Below are positions 26,155 to 34,276 of a DNA stretch of 36,211 nucleotides, piece after piece. Below the pieces are notes generated by a model. That model saw nothing but the letters and a program-made list of their open reading frames with translations, searched no databases and was not told where the DNA came from. Position 1 is the stretch's first letter. The number at the start of each line of letters is the position of its first letter. The stretch comes from Allokutzneria sp. NRRL B-24872. GTDB taxonomy: Bacteria; Actinomycetota; Actinomycetes; Mycobacteriales; Pseudonocardiaceae. Made by a program: the position numbers and the translations under genes. Location: the NCBI RefSeq assembly GCF_002155965.1, contig NZ_MUMH01000174.1, positions 1-36,211 of the forward strand, read 5' to 3'.

Positions 26155-29100
26155 CCGGGGGTGGCCCAGCTCCTCCAGGATCGCCACGGCCTCGCCCCAG
26201 TGCTCCTGCGCGCGATCGGCCTCGCCGGAGGCGTCGTGCACCTGCGCCAGCAGTTCGAGCACTTCGGCCTCGTAGAGCCGGAAGTGCTTGTCGCGGTAGC
26301 CCTCCAGGCACTCCGTGAGCACCGGAAGCGCCTCGTCGTGCCGCCCGGCGCGCAGCAACGACTCGCCGAGGTTGTGCAGCACCGCGATCAGCCCGACCAC
26401 GTCACCGACCGCGCGCGCCGGACGCAGCGCCGTCTCCAACGAGAGGATCGCGTCGTCCACGGCACCGCTCACCATCTGCGCGCGGCCGAGGTTGCTCAGC
26501 ATCCGGATCTCCAGGTGCTGGTTGCCCGTCCGCCTGCTCAGCTCCAACGCCTGCTTCAGGTAGCCGGTCGCGTCCTCGTAGTCGCCGCGGTTGGTGTGCG
26601 CGACACCGAGGTTGCCGAGCGTGCGGGCTTCTCCGTGCACGTCACCGACCTCGCGGCGCAGCGCGAGCGAGTCGGTGAAGTACTCCACGCACACGTCGAT
26701 CTCGCCCAACTGGCCGTGCGCGACGCCGAGCAGGCTGCGGACCATCGCCTCGGCCTGCCGGTCGCCGATGCGCTGAGCGGCCTTCAACGCGTCGCGCCCG
26801 GTGGTGATCCAGTCCTTGTAGTTGCTCAGCCGCTCGAAATAGTGCTTGAGCACCAACGGGAGCTGCCACGCGACGCGGTGCAAGCCCTCGGTCAGCGCGA
26901 CCCCGACACCCGCGACGAGCGTGGCGTGCTCGTCGGCCAGCCACTGGAAGGCGTCCTCGTCGCTGTCGTGCACCGGCACGTGCCCCGGCCGAGGCGATGC
27001 GTCCAGTTCGATGTCGACGAAGAGCGGGAAGAGCTGTTCCCGCGCGGAGTCCGCCGCGTAGAGGTACCAGGTCAGCACGCGTTCGACCGCCTCACGCCGC
27101 TCCTGCTCGCCCGCGTGCTCCGCGGCGTACTCGCGCAGCAGGTCGTGCAGCCGGTAGCGCCGCGCGGTCACCATCGTCAGCAGGTGCTCGTCGACCAGCT
27201 CTTCCAGCCGCTGCCGCGCGGTTTCCGGGTCCGTCCCGGTGAGCGCCGCCGCGGACTCGGCGGTCGCGTCGTCACCGGGGTGCACGCCCAGCAGGCGGAA
27301 GAACCGCTGCGATTCCGGTGCCAGCGCCCGGTAGGACAGGTCGAAGACCGCACGCAGTCCCCGCGAACCGGAACTCAGCTCCCCCAGCCGGTCGCCGGAG
27401 GCGCGCAGCCGTTCCGCGAGATCGCTCAACGTCCACAAAGGACGGTTCTGCAACCTGCGCGCGGCCAGCGCCACCGCGATCGGCAACCTCCCGCACAGCT
27501 CGGCGACCTGGTCGGCGCCCGCGCGGTCGGCCTCCACCCGCCCGGCACCGGCGATCGTGGTCAGCAGCGCCGTGACGTCCTTGGCGGCGAACAGGTCGAG
27601 CGCGAGCGTGGCGGCGCCGTCCAGCGCGAGGTGCCGCCTGCTGGTCACCAGCACGAGGTTGTCCGGGCTGGCCGGCAGCAGTGGCTGGACCTGGCGTTCG
27701 TCGGCGGCGTTGTCCAGGATCACCAGCACCCGCTTGCCGTGCAGCCGGTCCCGGTACAGCGCGGTACGCGAGTCCAGGTCCCTCGGTACCTGGGCCCCCG
27801 GAACGCCGAGCAGGTTCAGGAACGAGGCCAGCACCACCGCCGGGTCGGCGGGCGGCTGGTCGGAGTGCGCGCGCAGGTCGACGTAGAGCTGGACGTCGGC
27901 ATAGCGCCCCGCCGCGACCAGCCGGTGCGCGAAGTGCACGACCAGCCGCGTCTTGCCCACCCCGGCCATGCCCTCGATCGCCACGAGTGGGAGCGCGTTC
28001 CCCGTGGGACCGAGTTCCGTGAGCCACCGCAGTTCGGCGGCGCGCCCGGTGAAGTCGCCGATGTCCGGGGGCAGCTGCCGGTGCGCGCTGGCGGAGGCCG
28101 AACTCGGCGTGCTGGCGCGGTTGTGCAGCACCCGCTGGTGCGCCTCGGTCAGCTTCGGGCCGGGATCGACACCGAGTTCCTCGGCGAACCGACGGCGTAC
28201 CTCGTCGAACAGTGCCAGCGCCGCGGCTTGACGTCCGCTCGCCGCGAGGGTGAGCATCAGCCGCGCCTGCACCGCCTCCGCCAGCGGCTCGGCCGCCGCC
28301 AGCCTGCGCAGCGGGGCCAGCGCCCGCTCGTCCTCGCCCAGCTCCGCGGCCAGTTCGGCGAACTCCAGCACCAGCGCCTGCCAGTCCAGCACGACCTCGG
28401 CGACGCCGGGATGGCTGTGCAGCGCGGGAAGATCCGCCAGCGGCGCGTCCCGCCACACCGCCAGCGCCCGTTGGCACGCCTCGGCCGCGCCCGGGACGTC
28501 CACCCGTTCCCGCGCCGCGCGCGCCTCGGCCGCCAGAGCGCGGAAGGCGAGCAGGTCGAGCTGGTCGGGGGCGGCGGTGAGCTGGTAGCCACCGGGCGTC
28601 GCGGCCAGCTGCGGGCCGTCCGAGGTCAGCTTCCGCCGCAGTCGCGAGATGTGGGTCTGCAGGATCTCCACCACGTTCGGCGGCGGGCGGTGCCCCCACA
28701 CGGACTCGACGAGCGCGTCGCGCGAGACCGGTGTGTTGGGGCTCAGCGCGAGCACGCCGAGCAGGGTCCGCTGCGGCGCGGAACCGAGGTCCACCACGTC
28801 CTCGCCGATCCGCAGCACGAGCGGTCCGAGGATGCCGACGCCGATCCCGGAGGTGGTCGATGTGGTGTCCCGCAACAACTCCGTGGCCTCGGCGGGGGAC
28901 AGGCCGAAGGCGTCGGCGAGCCTGCGCAACGTGGCCGGGCGGGGGCGGGAGATGCGGCCCTGCTCCAGGTCCCGGAGCCCGGCGACGCTGATCCCGGCGG
29001 CGGCGGCGGCCTCGGTCTGCGTGAATCCCGCTCGTGTTCTCCAGAGCTGGACCCGCGGACCGAGCGAATTCCGCGCAGCCCGATCCACCGCGTCCAACAC
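26125..29100 (-). CDS. SARP/AfsR-type regulator: XRE, OmpR-like wHTH, BTAD, NB-ARC, TPR
   Basis: This is a 991-aa multidomain activator. Order: XRE helix-turn-helix (residues ~15-75, FTQTEAAAAAGISVAGLRDLEQGRI); OmpR-like winged helix (~87-175, LGSAPQRTLLGVLALSPNTPVSRDALVESVWG); BTAD (~180-325, ending ELGVDPGPKLTEAHQRVL); an NB-ARC/STAND ATPase with Walker A GMAGVGKT (377-384) and LVILDNA Walker B; then TPR repeats in the last ~250 residues (ARTLGNLGVAHTNRGDYEDATGYLKQALELSRRTGN). SARPs activate secondary-metabolite operons by binding heptamer direct repeats. The fused N-terminal XRE domain adds a second DNA-binding unit. GTG 29100 lies 62 bases past the tfuA-like stop, and the gene is in line with the YcaO cluster, so it is probably its pathway regulator (inference). 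Confidence 0.9.
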   Translation of the reverse strand: MLDAVDRAARNSLGPRVQLWRTRAGFTQTEAAAAAGISVAGLRDLEQGRISRPRPATLRRLADAFGLSPAEATELLRDTTSTTSGIGVGILGPLVLRIGEDVVDLGSAPQRTLLGVLALSPNTPVSRDALVESVWGHRPPPNVVEILQTHISRLRRKLTSDGPQLAATPGGYQLTAAPDQLDLLAFRALAAEARAARERVDVPGAAEACQRALAVWRDAPLADLPALHSHPGVAEVVLDWQALVLEFAELAAELGEDERALAPLRRLAAAEPLAEAVQARLMLTLAASGRQAAALALFDEVRRRFAEELGVDPGPKLTEAHQRVLHNRASTPSSASASAHRQLPPDIGDFTGRAAELRWLTELGPTGNALPLVAIEGMAGVGKTRLVVHFAHRLVAAGRYADVQLYVDLRAHSDQPPADPAVVLASFLNLLGVPGAQVPRDLDSRTALYRDRLHGKRVLVILDNAADERQVQPLLPASPDNLVLVTSRRHLALDGAATLALDLFAAKDVTALLTTIAGAGRVEADRAGADQVAELCGRLPIAVALAARRLQNRPLWTLSDLAERLRASGDRLGELSSGSRGLRAVFDLSYRALAPESQRFFRLLGVHPGDDATAESAAALTGTDPETARQRLEELVDEHLLTMVTARRYRLHDLLREYAAEHAGEQERREAVERVLTWYLYAADSAREQLFPLFVDIELDASPRPGHVPVHDSDEDAFQWLADEHATLVAGVGVALTEGLHRVAWQLPLVLKHYFERLSNYKDWITTGRDALKAAQRIGDRQAEAMVRSLLGVAHGQLGEIDVCVEYFTDSLALRREVGDVHGEARTLGNLGVAHTNRGDYEDATGYLKQALELSRRTGNQHLEIRMLSNLGRAQMVSGAVDDAILSLETALRPARAVGDVVGLIAVLHNLGESLLRAGRHDEALPVLTECLEGYRDKHFRLYEAEVLELLAQVHDASGEADRAQEHWGEAVAILEELGHPRLAEVRAHLR

Positions 29101-29161
29101 CCCGCACTCTCGCCGTCCAAGCCGCCGTCCCGCGACCGTGGTGACGGACAGACTAGAGGCA

Positions 29162-30556
29162 TCAGTGCGTGCGAGCGGGTTCCGGTCTCATCTCGAAACG
29201 CACCTCGTTCGGGTTGTACTTGGCCAGTAGGTGCACGTAGCGGCCCGAAGCGAGCGCGTTCTCGACGGAGCCGAAGCCCCGGTCCAGCGCCGCCAGTTCC
29301 AGGTTCGACAGCGGGACGCCCCATCGCCGCGCGGTGTCCTCGGTGATCCGCTTCTCCGCGATCCGGTCCACGTGGAAGGAGTGGTCGCGCTGGGCCAGTT
29401 TCGCGTTGACCCCGCTCGCGTAGGCGGCCAGCTGTCGCGCCCGCGCGAACGACCGCGTCCCCCGCAACGCCTTCAGCGCGAGCTCGTCCCACGGCAGCGA
29501 CGGCGCGACGCGAAAGCTGCGCACCAGGAACAGCGCCAGCTGCTCTCGCGGAGCCAGCCCGCGCTCGGCCTCGGTGAGCCAGTCGTCGAGGAAGACCTCC
29601 TGCGTCGCGGAGTCGATCCGGTAGACGCCGCGGTGCTCGCCGTGGTCGACGGCGACAGCTTCCGAGGGCCGCCCCGCCTGCGGCAACCGGCATTCGCGTC
29701 GGCAGTCCTCCGCCAGCCAGCCCAGCACCAGCTCGCGGTGCAGCGCCGGGTAGTCGCCTGCCAGCAGTTGGCAGACGCGCAGCGCGGCCAGGTCACTGAT
29801 CCACGTCGAGGTGTTCTCCTCCACCTCGCCCCTGTTCTCCAGCTCCCACCCGTGCACGAACAGCGTCCTGCTCAGCTCGACACCCATCGGCTTCCGGGGT
29901 GGCAAGTCAGCTTCGCGCAGGATGTCCAGCAGCAGCACCGCGTCCGCGCGCTTCTGGTCCACCGCGCCGCTGTCGACGAAGCTGGCGAGCTGGAGCAGTT
30001 CATCCCCGTCGACGCCGAGATCGCGGCCCACCGCCCACATCGCGCGGTAGCAACGCGCGGGATAGGGGCGATCGGCCATCGCGTCGAGCAGCAGCCCGCG
30101 AGTGGCGGCGGAGCAGAATCCCTTGCGCTCGGCAGCGGCGAGGGTGGCGCGCATGTTCACCAGCGGCTCCGAAAGCGGCCGGTAGTCGTGCTCCGGCAGG
30201 CTGTGCAGCAGCGTGACCTCGTCGTCGGCCTCCAGCAGTCCGGAGGCGTAGTCGTCGTAGATCTCGCCGATGCCGGTCATCCCGAAGGTGCTCAGTTCCG
30301 CCGCGCGCAACGCCCCCGTGCTGGCCGCGCCCAGGACCCGCACACCCCGGTCTAGCATCACCAGGATCTCCTTGTGCGTGATCGACCGCGAGTGGTGGAA
30401 GTGGCCGTCCACGATCCCGACGACGTCGCCGGGGCTGGGATCGAGCTGGAACAGGTCGTATGCCGCGATCGGCGGAAGCACGCGGATTCCCGTGCCCGCC
30501 AGCAGTTTCTCGGCGTCGGGCAGGGTGGGGCCCACGAACAGCACGCGTTCGGCCAC
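29162..30556 (-). CDS. TfuA-like protein, YcaO partner for thioamidation
   Basis: This is a 464-aa protein. Residues ~1-150 match the TfuA core: VLFVGPTLPDAEKLL, GDVVGIVDGHFHHSRSITHKEILVMLDRGVRVLGAASTGALRAAEL, then GMTGIGEIYDDYASGLLEADDEVTLLH. The ~300-residue C-terminal part is helical, with no other family I recognise; it may contact the substrate. TfuA proteins work with YcaO enzymes to turn backbone amides into thioamides, probably by delivering or activating sulfur, as in thioviridamide-type pathways and in methyl-coenzyme M reductase. GTG 30556 has a strong GGGAGG site 5 bases away. It lies 25 bases past the YcaO stop, in the same operon. Confidence 0.92.
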   Translation of the reverse strand: MAERVLFVGPTLPDAEKLLAGTGIRVLPPIAAYDLFQLDPSPGDVVGIVDGHFHHSRSITHKEILVMLDRGVRVLGAASTGALRAAELSTFGMTGIGEIYDDYASGLLEADDEVTLLHSLPEHDYRPLSEPLVNMRATLAAAERKGFCSAATRGLLLDAMADRPYPARCYRAMWAVGRDLGVDGDELLQLASFVDSGAVDQKRADAVLLLDILREADLPPRKPMGVELSRTLFVHGWELENRGEVEENTSTWISDLAALRVCQLLAGDYPALHRELVLGWLAEDCRRECRLPQAGRPSEAVAVDHGEHRGVYRIDSATQEVFLDDWLTEAERGLAPREQLALFLVRSFRVAPSLPWDELALKALRGTRSFARARQLAAYASGVNAKLAQRDHSFHVDRIAEKRITEDTARRWGVPLSNLELAALDRGFGSVENALASGRYVHLLAKYNPNEVRFEMRPEPARTH

Positions 30557-30581
30557 GTTCGCCTCCCTGGCTCGGTCGTCG

Positions 30582-31769
30582 TCAGAGGTGGTGGGGGGAA
30601 AGCAGTCTCGGCGCGATCACCCTGGCGACCGGGACCGCGAGTTCGGGCCTGGTGAGGTCGACCACGAGCGGGCACACACCGGTCGCGGTGGTGATCCGTT
30701 CCACCAACAGGGCGTTGTCCTCGGCTGGGCTGTGCACTGGAAACGCCGCCACAGTCCCGAAATCGCGCTCGGCGCCGGAGACGGAGACCTCCCGGTCGCG
30801 CAGGACAGCGAAGGGGCTGGTCTGCTGGTAGGAGGGTTTGCCGATGTCGTCGCGCGTGCCCGCGATGGAGGTGACCCGTGACCGGGCGGCCTCGGTGAGC
30901 GCGCGGCACAGCGCGATCTGCGGATCGAGGTGGCAGCCGTGACCGCGGCTGTAGACGGGAAAGGTCTCGCTGAAGATCCGTGCGCCGAAGCACGGGATGC
31001 CGCACGGACCGTCCAGCAACTCGACGACGACCTCGACCTCGGCGTCGGCGAATCGCGCGAGCAACCCGGCCGCCGCACCGTCCACAGTGGCCAGTCGAAG
31101 GCGAGGAGGGCGGACACCGCCGTGCTGGTGCCGTGCGACGGCGTCGCGCTCGACGACCTCGGTCAGGCCTCGGCCGATCGCCTCGTCCAGGGTGTCGCCA
31201 CCGGCCAAACCGTTGGTGCTGCCCGCGAACGCCGGTGGCGCCCACTCGGGGCGGACCCGCCCGTCCAGGCGCAGGCAGGCGGTGGGCACCTGGGTCTCGC
31301 CGGAGCCGTCCAGCCACCGCGCGCGGTTCCAGCTGAGCCGCAGTGCGGGGTTGAGGCAGCTGCGCGGGGAGCTGTCCAGGTCCCGCATGCGATAGCCGAG
31401 ACCGGGGGCGGCGGCCCCGGCCTCGGCCTCGGGGAGGTCCGGCTCGACGTGCTCGGCGTGCCACAGCTCGATGGCCTCCACCGCCGCGCGGACCTTGGCC
31501 GCCGCCTTGGTCGGACCCGTGCCCTGGGAGACCGACACCAGCCAGGCGTTCGGACGAACGGCCTGGTAGACGGGAATGCCGATCTCGTCGAGCCAGGTGA
31601 GGTCGGCGAGACGGGTGATGCCGACCGTGCGCAGCGCGGGGGAGAGCCAGTCCAGCGTCTGCTCTGGGGTGCGCGTTCGCTGGGGACTGTGGTGAGCCGG
31701 ACCGGTGGTCGTGGTGCTGCTCCGAAGCGGGCCGGTGACGCCACCGGCCCGCCCCTCGGGACCGTTCAC
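30582..31769 (-). CDS. YcaO-domain peptide-modifying enzyme (TfuA-dependent type)
   Basis: This is a 395-aa ATP-dependent YcaO enzyme. ATP-binding motifs are visible: TKAAAKVRAAVEAIE (Glu98, Glu101), STNGLAGG (184-191), then EAIGRGLTEVVERDA (Glu204, Glu207) and ALTEAARSR (about 290-298). The C-terminus ends SPHHL and lacks the PxPxP tail typical of azoline-forming YcaO enzymes. Together with the TfuA partner this suggests backbone thioamide formation rather than heterocyclisation. No cyclodehydratase E1-like/ThiF gene is nearby. GTG 31769 overlaps the stop of the 40-aa ORF (GTGA). The N-terminal ~30 residues are low complexity (SSTTTTG). Confidence 0.93.
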   Translation of the reverse strand: MNGPEGRAGGVTGPLRSSTTTTGPAHHSPQRTRTPEQTLDWLSPALRTVGITRLADLTWLDEIGIPVYQAVRPNAWLVSVSQGTGPTKAAAKVRAAVEAIELWHAEHVEPDLPEAEAGAAAPGLGYRMRDLDSSPRSCLNPALRLSWNRARWLDGSGETQVPTACLRLDGRVRPEWAPPAFAGSTNGLAGGDTLDEAIGRGLTEVVERDAVARHQHGGVRPPRLRLATVDGAAAGLLARFADAEVEVVVELLDGPCGIPCFGARIFSETFPVYSRGHGCHLDPQIALCRALTEAARSRVTSIAGTRDDIGKPSYQQTSPFAVLRDREVSVSGAERDFGTVAAFPVHSPAEDNALLVERITTATGVCPLVVDLTRPELAVPVARVIAPRLLSPHHL

Positions 31770-31888
31770 CAACCCGGGTGCTCGGCGGCCAGGGCGTCCC
31801 ACCGCGGCGCCGGGCTCTCGTGGACCTGCTCCCACCGGGAGAGCTCGCCAGCCAGCTCCTGCGCACTCGGGACGACGATCCTGTCCAT
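31766..31888 (-). CDS. Candidate RiPP precursor peptide, 40 aa
   Basis: This is a small ORF starting MDRIVVPSAQ and ending EHPGW. ATG 31888 has a strong ribosome binding site (AGGAG, 7 bases upstream). Its TGA overlaps the YcaO GTG, so translation is coupled one-to-one with the modifying enzyme. It has no Cys or Thr, three Ser (8, 17, 25) and three Trp at 19, 30 and 40, so azoline chemistry is limited but backbone thioamidation is possible. The first half (ELAGELSRWEQ) looks helical and acidic like a leader; the C-terminal part would be the core. I know no family match. It could instead be a small accessory protein. Function is inferred from context. Confidence 0.62.
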   Translation of the reverse strand: MDRIVVPSAQELAGELSRWEQVHESPAPRWDALAAEHPGW

Positions 31889-31925
31889 CTTCACTCCTGG
31901 GGGTTTCGCGCTGTCCTGCCCGATC

Positions 31926-31956
31926 AGGATGGCAGCGGCCGCTGGCACGCCGCTGA
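31926..31956 (-). promoter_or_regulatory. Candidate SARP-type operator and -10 upstream of the peptide gene
   Basis: On the minus strand two heptamers, TCAGCGG (31950-31956) and CCAGCGG (31939-31945), are separated by 4 bases, giving an exact 11-bp period. A -10-like CATCCT (31926-31931) follows 7 bases later. SARP regulators bind heptamer direct repeats with 11-bp period placed about 8 bases upstream of the -10. The letters differ from the classic TCGAG-type heptamer. The inner repeat also forms half of the palindrome CAGCGGCCGCTG (31933-31944). Confidence 0.45.
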
Positions 31957-32059
31957 CAACGCAAGGTTCTTTCGAGTTATTGTTTGTGCTGGTCAGGGCC
32001 ATGATCATTGCGGTGTGCCGGGGTGCTACGGCCGAACTACGGTTCTTTTCCCGAGCGGG

Positions 32060-32086
32060 TGTCCGTTCCGGGTGGTCCCCTTCGTC
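32060..32086 (+). promoter_or_regulatory. Candidate autoregulated ECF sigma promoter
   Basis: TGTCCG (32060-32065), a 17-base spacer and CGTC (32083-32086) resemble the TGTCGA / CGTC-type promoter described for the ECF42 group. It lies 33 bases upstream of the YCII gene start, the expected target of the sigma factor encoded next. Confidence 0.4.
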
Positions 32087-32119
32087 GGTGGGGTGGAGTC
32101 ACGAGATGAGGAGAACGCG

Positions 32120-32446
32120 GTGCACTACATGCTGTTGATCTGCGGGGACGAGTCGGCGGCCGAGCACGCCCAGGACGGCTGCGGCGGCTGGTCGGAGGAG
32201 ATGGAGGCCAGGGGTGTCATCAGGGGTGGCGCGGGGCTGCGCCCGCCGACCGACGCGACCACGGTGCGGGTGCGCGAGGACCAGCTCGTGCTCTCCGACG
32301 GGCCCTTCGCCGAGACCAAGGAGCAGATCGGCGGCTTCTGCCTGATCGAGTGCGCCGACCTGGACGAGGCCATCGAGATCGCCTCGAAGCACCCCGCGGC
32401 GGGCTACGGCACGATCGAGATCCGGCCGCTGATCCAGTTCCCGTGA
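32120..32446 (+). CDS. YCII/DGPF-domain protein
   Basis: This is a 108-aa YCII-related protein. The signature LVLSDGPFAETKEQIGGFCLIECADLDEAIEIASKHP contains the DGPF motif. These proteins are regularly encoded next to ECF42-group sigma factors and are regulated by them; their biochemical role is unknown. GTG 32120 has GAGGAG 6 bases upstream. The stop overlaps the sigma gene start (GTGA). It is the first gene of a four-gene operon. Confidence 0.92.
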   Translation: MHYMLLICGDESAAEHAQDGCGGWSEEMEARGVIRGGAGLRPPTDATTVRVREDQLVLSDGPFAETKEQIGGFCLIECADLDEAIEIASKHPAAGYGTIEIRPLIQFP

Positions 32447-33696
32447 CCGAGGAGATCCCCGCCGTCCTCGCGCGCGCCTTCCGCGACGAGTGGGGCCAGG
32501 TCGTGGCGACCCTGATCCGCGTGACGGGGGACTGGGACCTGGCCGAGGAGTGCGCGCAGGAGGCGTTCGCCCTCGCGCTCCAGAGCTGGCCGAGGGACGG
32601 AGTACCGCGCAGTCCCGGAGCCTGGCTCACCACGGCCGCGCGCAACCGGGCCACCGATCGGCTCCGCCGCGCCGCGGTGGGTGCCGCCAAACTGCGAGAG
32701 GCCGCCGCGATGGCCCACGACACCGAGTTCCTTGAGGTACCCGACGAGATCCCCGACGACCGGCTGCGGCTGATGTTCACCTGCTGCCACCCGGCCCTGG
32801 CCCCGGAGGCGCGGGTCGCGCTGACACTGCGGACCCTCGCGGGACTGAGTACCGCCGAGATCGCCAGGGCGTTCCTGGTGGGCGAGCAGACCATGTCCAA
32901 GCGGCTCACCAGAGCGAAGCAGAAGATCAAGAACGCCGGTATCCCGTACCGGGTCCCACCGGCGCACCTGCTCCCCGAGCGCACGCCCGCCGTGCTCGCG
33001 GTGCTCTACCTGCTGTTCAACGAGGGCTACGCGGCCACGGCGGGCGCGGACCTGCTGCGGCTGGATCTCGCCGGGGAGGCGATCCGCCTGGCCCGGGTGC
33101 TCGCCGAGCTGATGCCGGACGAGCCCGAGGCGCTCGGCCTGTTCGCCCTGATGCTGCTGCACCACGCCCGCCGCGAGGCCCGCACCGGCCAGGACGGGGA
33201 GCTGATCACCTTGGAGGAGCAGGACCGCGCGTGCTGGGACCGGGTGGCCATCGCGGAGGGCGTCGAGCTGCTGGACTCCGCGCTGCGCCGCCGAAGGCCC
33301 GGTCCGTACCAGATCCAGGCCGCGATCGCCGCCTGCCACGCGACGGCCGACTCCGCCGAGGAGACCGATTGGCCGCAGATCGCCGCCCTGTACGGCCAGC
33401 TCGCCCGGATCGCGCCGTCGGCGGTCGTTGAGCTCAACCGCGCCGTCGCCATCAGCATGGCCGACGGTCCCGCCGTGGGTCTTCGCCTGGTGGAAGCGTT
33501 GCGGGACAGGGGAGAGCTCGTCGGCTACTACCTGCTCCCCGCCACTCGCGCCGATCTGCTCCGCCGACTGCGCCGCGACGCCGAGGCCGCCTCCGCCTAC
33601 CGCGAGGCCCTGGCGCTGACCACCACCGACACCGAACGCCGCTACCTCGCGAGGCGTCTCGACGAGGTCTCGAAGAACGCCGGAGACACCCCATGA
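32443..33696 (+). CDS. ECF42-group RNA polymerase sigma factor with C-terminal TPR-like extension
   Basis: This is a 417-aa sigma factor. Sigma-2 region: ARAFRDEWGQVVATLIRVTGDWDLAEECAQEAFALALQSWPRDG and PGAWLTTAARNRATDRLRR. Sigma-4 region: LMFTCCHPALAPEARVALTLRTLAGLSTAEIARAFLVGEQTMSKRLTRAKQKI. The ~200-residue C-terminal extension (VLYLLFNEGYAAT ... RAVAISMADGP) is the TPR-like domain typical of ECF42, thought to control activity in place of an anti-sigma factor. No anti-sigma gene is present. The GTG start overlaps the YCII stop and the 3' end overlaps the next gene (ATGA). Confidence 0.93.
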   Translation: MTEEIPAVLARAFRDEWGQVVATLIRVTGDWDLAEECAQEAFALALQSWPRDGVPRSPGAWLTTAARNRATDRLRRAAVGAAKLREAAAMAHDTEFLEVPDEIPDDRLRLMFTCCHPALAPEARVALTLRTLAGLSTAEIARAFLVGEQTMSKRLTRAKQKIKNAGIPYRVPPAHLLPERTPAVLAVLYLLFNEGYAATAGADLLRLDLAGEAIRLARVLAELMPDEPEALGLFALMLLHHARREARTGQDGELITLEEQDRACWDRVAIAEGVELLDSALRRRRPGPYQIQAAIAACHATADSAEETDWPQIAALYGQLARIAPSAVVELNRAVAISMADGPAVGLRLVEALRDRGELVGYYLLPATRADLLRRLRRDAEAASAYREALALTTTDTERRYLARRLDEVSKNAGDTP

Positions 33697-34268
33697 CCAC
33701 CGACATCCGCGCCGCCATCGCCGCCGAGCGCACCGACCTCATCGAGCTCCTGGCGGATCTGCCCGAGCACCACTGGGATTCCCCGTCGCTCTGCGCGGGC
33801 TGGCGCGTCCGCGAGGTCGTCGCCCACATCACCATGGCCTACCGCTATCCGCTGCCGCGCTTTCTGTTCCACCTCGCCCGCTCCGGCGGCAACTTCACCC
33901 GCATGTCCGACAACCGCGCCAAGGCCGACGCCGCATCTCTGTCCACAAAGGACTTGCTGGCCTCGTTGCGCGACAACGTGAACCACCCTTGGAAGCCCCC
34001 GGGTGACGGCTATGAGGGCGCCCTGTCCCACGACGTCGTCCACGGCCTCGACATCACCGTCGCGCTCGGCGTCGACCGCAAGGTGCCGCTCGACCGGCTC
34101 CGCGCGGTGCTCGGCGGGATGACGGGGAAGAAGGCGAAGTACTTCGGCGTCGACCTCGACGGCGTCCAGCTCCGCGCCACCGACCTGGACTGGACCCTGG
34201 GCTCCGGCACCCCGAGGTCGGCCCCCGCCCAGGACCTGCTGCTGTTCGTCTGCGGCCGAGAGATCTGA
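33693..34268 (+). CDS. DinB-fold maleylpyruvate isomerase/mycothiol-dependent-type protein (TIGR03083-like)
   Basis: This is a 191-aa four-helix-bundle protein. ERTDLIELLADLPEHHWDSPSLCAGWRVREVVAHITM is the classic N-terminal motif, with His45 as a likely metal ligand; SHDVVHGLDITVALG supplies the other histidines. Family members bind a divalent metal, and some use mycothiol in isomerisation or detoxification. The substrate here is unknown. ATG 33693 overlaps the sigma stop, so it belongs to the ECF42 operon and is probably one of its outputs. Confidence 0.85.
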   Translation: MTTDIRAAIAAERTDLIELLADLPEHHWDSPSLCAGWRVREVVAHITMAYRYPLPRFLFHLARSGGNFTRMSDNRAKADAASLSTKDLLASLRDNVNHPWKPPGDGYEGALSHDVVHGLDITVALGVDRKVPLDRLRAVLGGMTGKKAKYFGVDLDGVQLRATDLDWTLGSGTPRSAPAQDLLLFVCGREI

Positions 34269-34276
34269 GGACCCCC

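Noticed and set aside
26161-29346. 1061-codon open frame on the plus strand opposite the SARP regulator
   Set aside because: It is a shadow of a gene with five recognisable domains and shows no family motif itself.
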